A stretch of 64,000 nt of DNA from Xylanibacillus composti (GTDB lineage Bacteria > Bacillota > Bacilli > Paenibacillales > K13), in the NCBI RefSeq assembly GCF_018403685.1, contig NZ_BOVK01000043.1, positions 17,742-81,741 of the forward strand, written 5' to 3'. The notes beneath the pieces were generated by a model. The model made no database searches and was not told the DNA's origin. It was given only the letters and a program-made list of their open reading frames with translations. Each line of letters starts with the position of its first letter. Position 1 is the first letter of the stretch. Below are positions 63,767-64,000 of this stretch, piece after piece. The translations under genes and the position numbers were made by a program.

Positions 63767-63875
63767 GGAGGAAGCCCGAGGATGCTGGTGGACTTTTGCA
63801 TGGAGGAAGCGCGAGGATTCCGATGGACTTCTGCATGGAGGAAGCGCGAGGATTTCAGCTGACCTCTCAGCAAGG
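63767..63875. repeat. Three tandem copies of a 35-bp repeat
   Basis: Units beginning GGAGGAAGCGCGAGGAT (first copy GGAGGAAGCCCGAGGAT) start at 63767, 63802 and 63837, exactly 35 bases apart. The third copy decays after about 20 bases. The period is not a multiple of three. The region 63404-64000 otherwise shows no gene I can support; the AT-rich part 63510-63570 probably holds the promoter of the minus-strand operon. Confidence 0.7.
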
Positions 63876-64000
63876 AAGAATATCAGGTTTTGGTTGCTCC
63901 CTCAGCAGTTATGAGATAGCGGGAAATATGGTTCTTATATGGATGTAAAAAGGGAGGGGAGCGGAATAGAGGAATCTACTGCACTAGCCTTGCATCAATG

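Noticed and set aside
1..64000. CRISPR arrays, tRNA or rRNA genes, insertion sequences
   Set aside because: No regularly spaced repeat-spacer pattern, cloverleaf or transposase was seen; the only tandem repeat (63767-63875) has no spacers.

Overview
The window looks like chromosomal DNA of a Gram-positive, spore-former-type Firmicute, most probably Paenibacillus or a close relative. The reasons are strong AGGAGG ribosome binding sites, frequent TTG/GTG starts, several AraC-type regulators, a YesM/YesN sensor pair beside a CUT1 sugar importer without its own ATPase, a GH4 glycosidase with a cre-like site, and a Bacillus-type Fur box. This is inference from gene content, not a database match. 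I saw no tRNA, rRNA, CRISPR array, transposase or phage gene.

Left part (1-11.4 kb) is ordinary accessory chromosome. It holds an AraC regulator and a GH4 glycosidase, a secreted DUF1906-type protein, a KtrB/TrkH potassium channel subunit, a PadR regulator with an NAD-dependent epimerase-like enzyme, the remnant of one glycerophosphodiester phosphodiesterase (GDPD) gene beside an intact one, a single-domain chromate-type transporter, a small XRE regulator, a GntR/FCD regulator, and an AraC-type regulator lacking a receiver domain. Several of these have clear palindromic operators.

The centre (11.4-43.0 kb) is one siderophore locus built around a near-consensus Fur box at 13294-13312. Leftward run an AraC regulator and a type II thioesterase. 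Rightward run twelve tightly packed or overlapping genes: an ECF-type importer (S, T and a fused A-A ATPase), two IrtAB/YbtPQ-like half ABC transporters, a MATE exporter, a fused salicyl-AMP ligase/salicylate synthase, a two-module NRPS, a saccharopine-dehydrogenase-like protein, a fused thiazolinyl imine reductase/methyltransferase, a glyoxalase-like protein, and a third NRPS module with a TubC-type docking domain and terminal thioesterase. All three adenylation domains read as cysteine-specific and all three condensation domains carry the cyclization motif DxxxxDxxS. The predicted product is therefore a salicylate-capped chain of three cysteine-derived thiazoline/thiazolidine rings, related to pyochelin, yersiniabactin and (as I recall it) equibactin, but without a polyketide module. 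The two enzyme fusions, the cysteine-type thioesterase and the ECF importer are the most unusual parts of the window.

Right part (43.0-64.0 kb) holds a secreted lamin-tail protein and a 5'-nucleotidase-family phosphatase on the minus strand, a phosphonate/phosphate-type importer (phnD, phnC and two phnE), and a carbohydrate importer (two permeases and a binding lipoprotein) followed by a second binding lipoprotein and a YesM/YesN-like two-component system. Convergent to these is a minus-strand operon of two SDR dehydrogenases, an enolase-superfamily sugar-acid dehydratase and an RraA-like protein. The importer, sensor pair and catabolic operon plausibly form a sugar-acid or oligosaccharide utilisation region. 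The last 600 bases hold no convincing gene but do carry a 35-bp tandem repeat.
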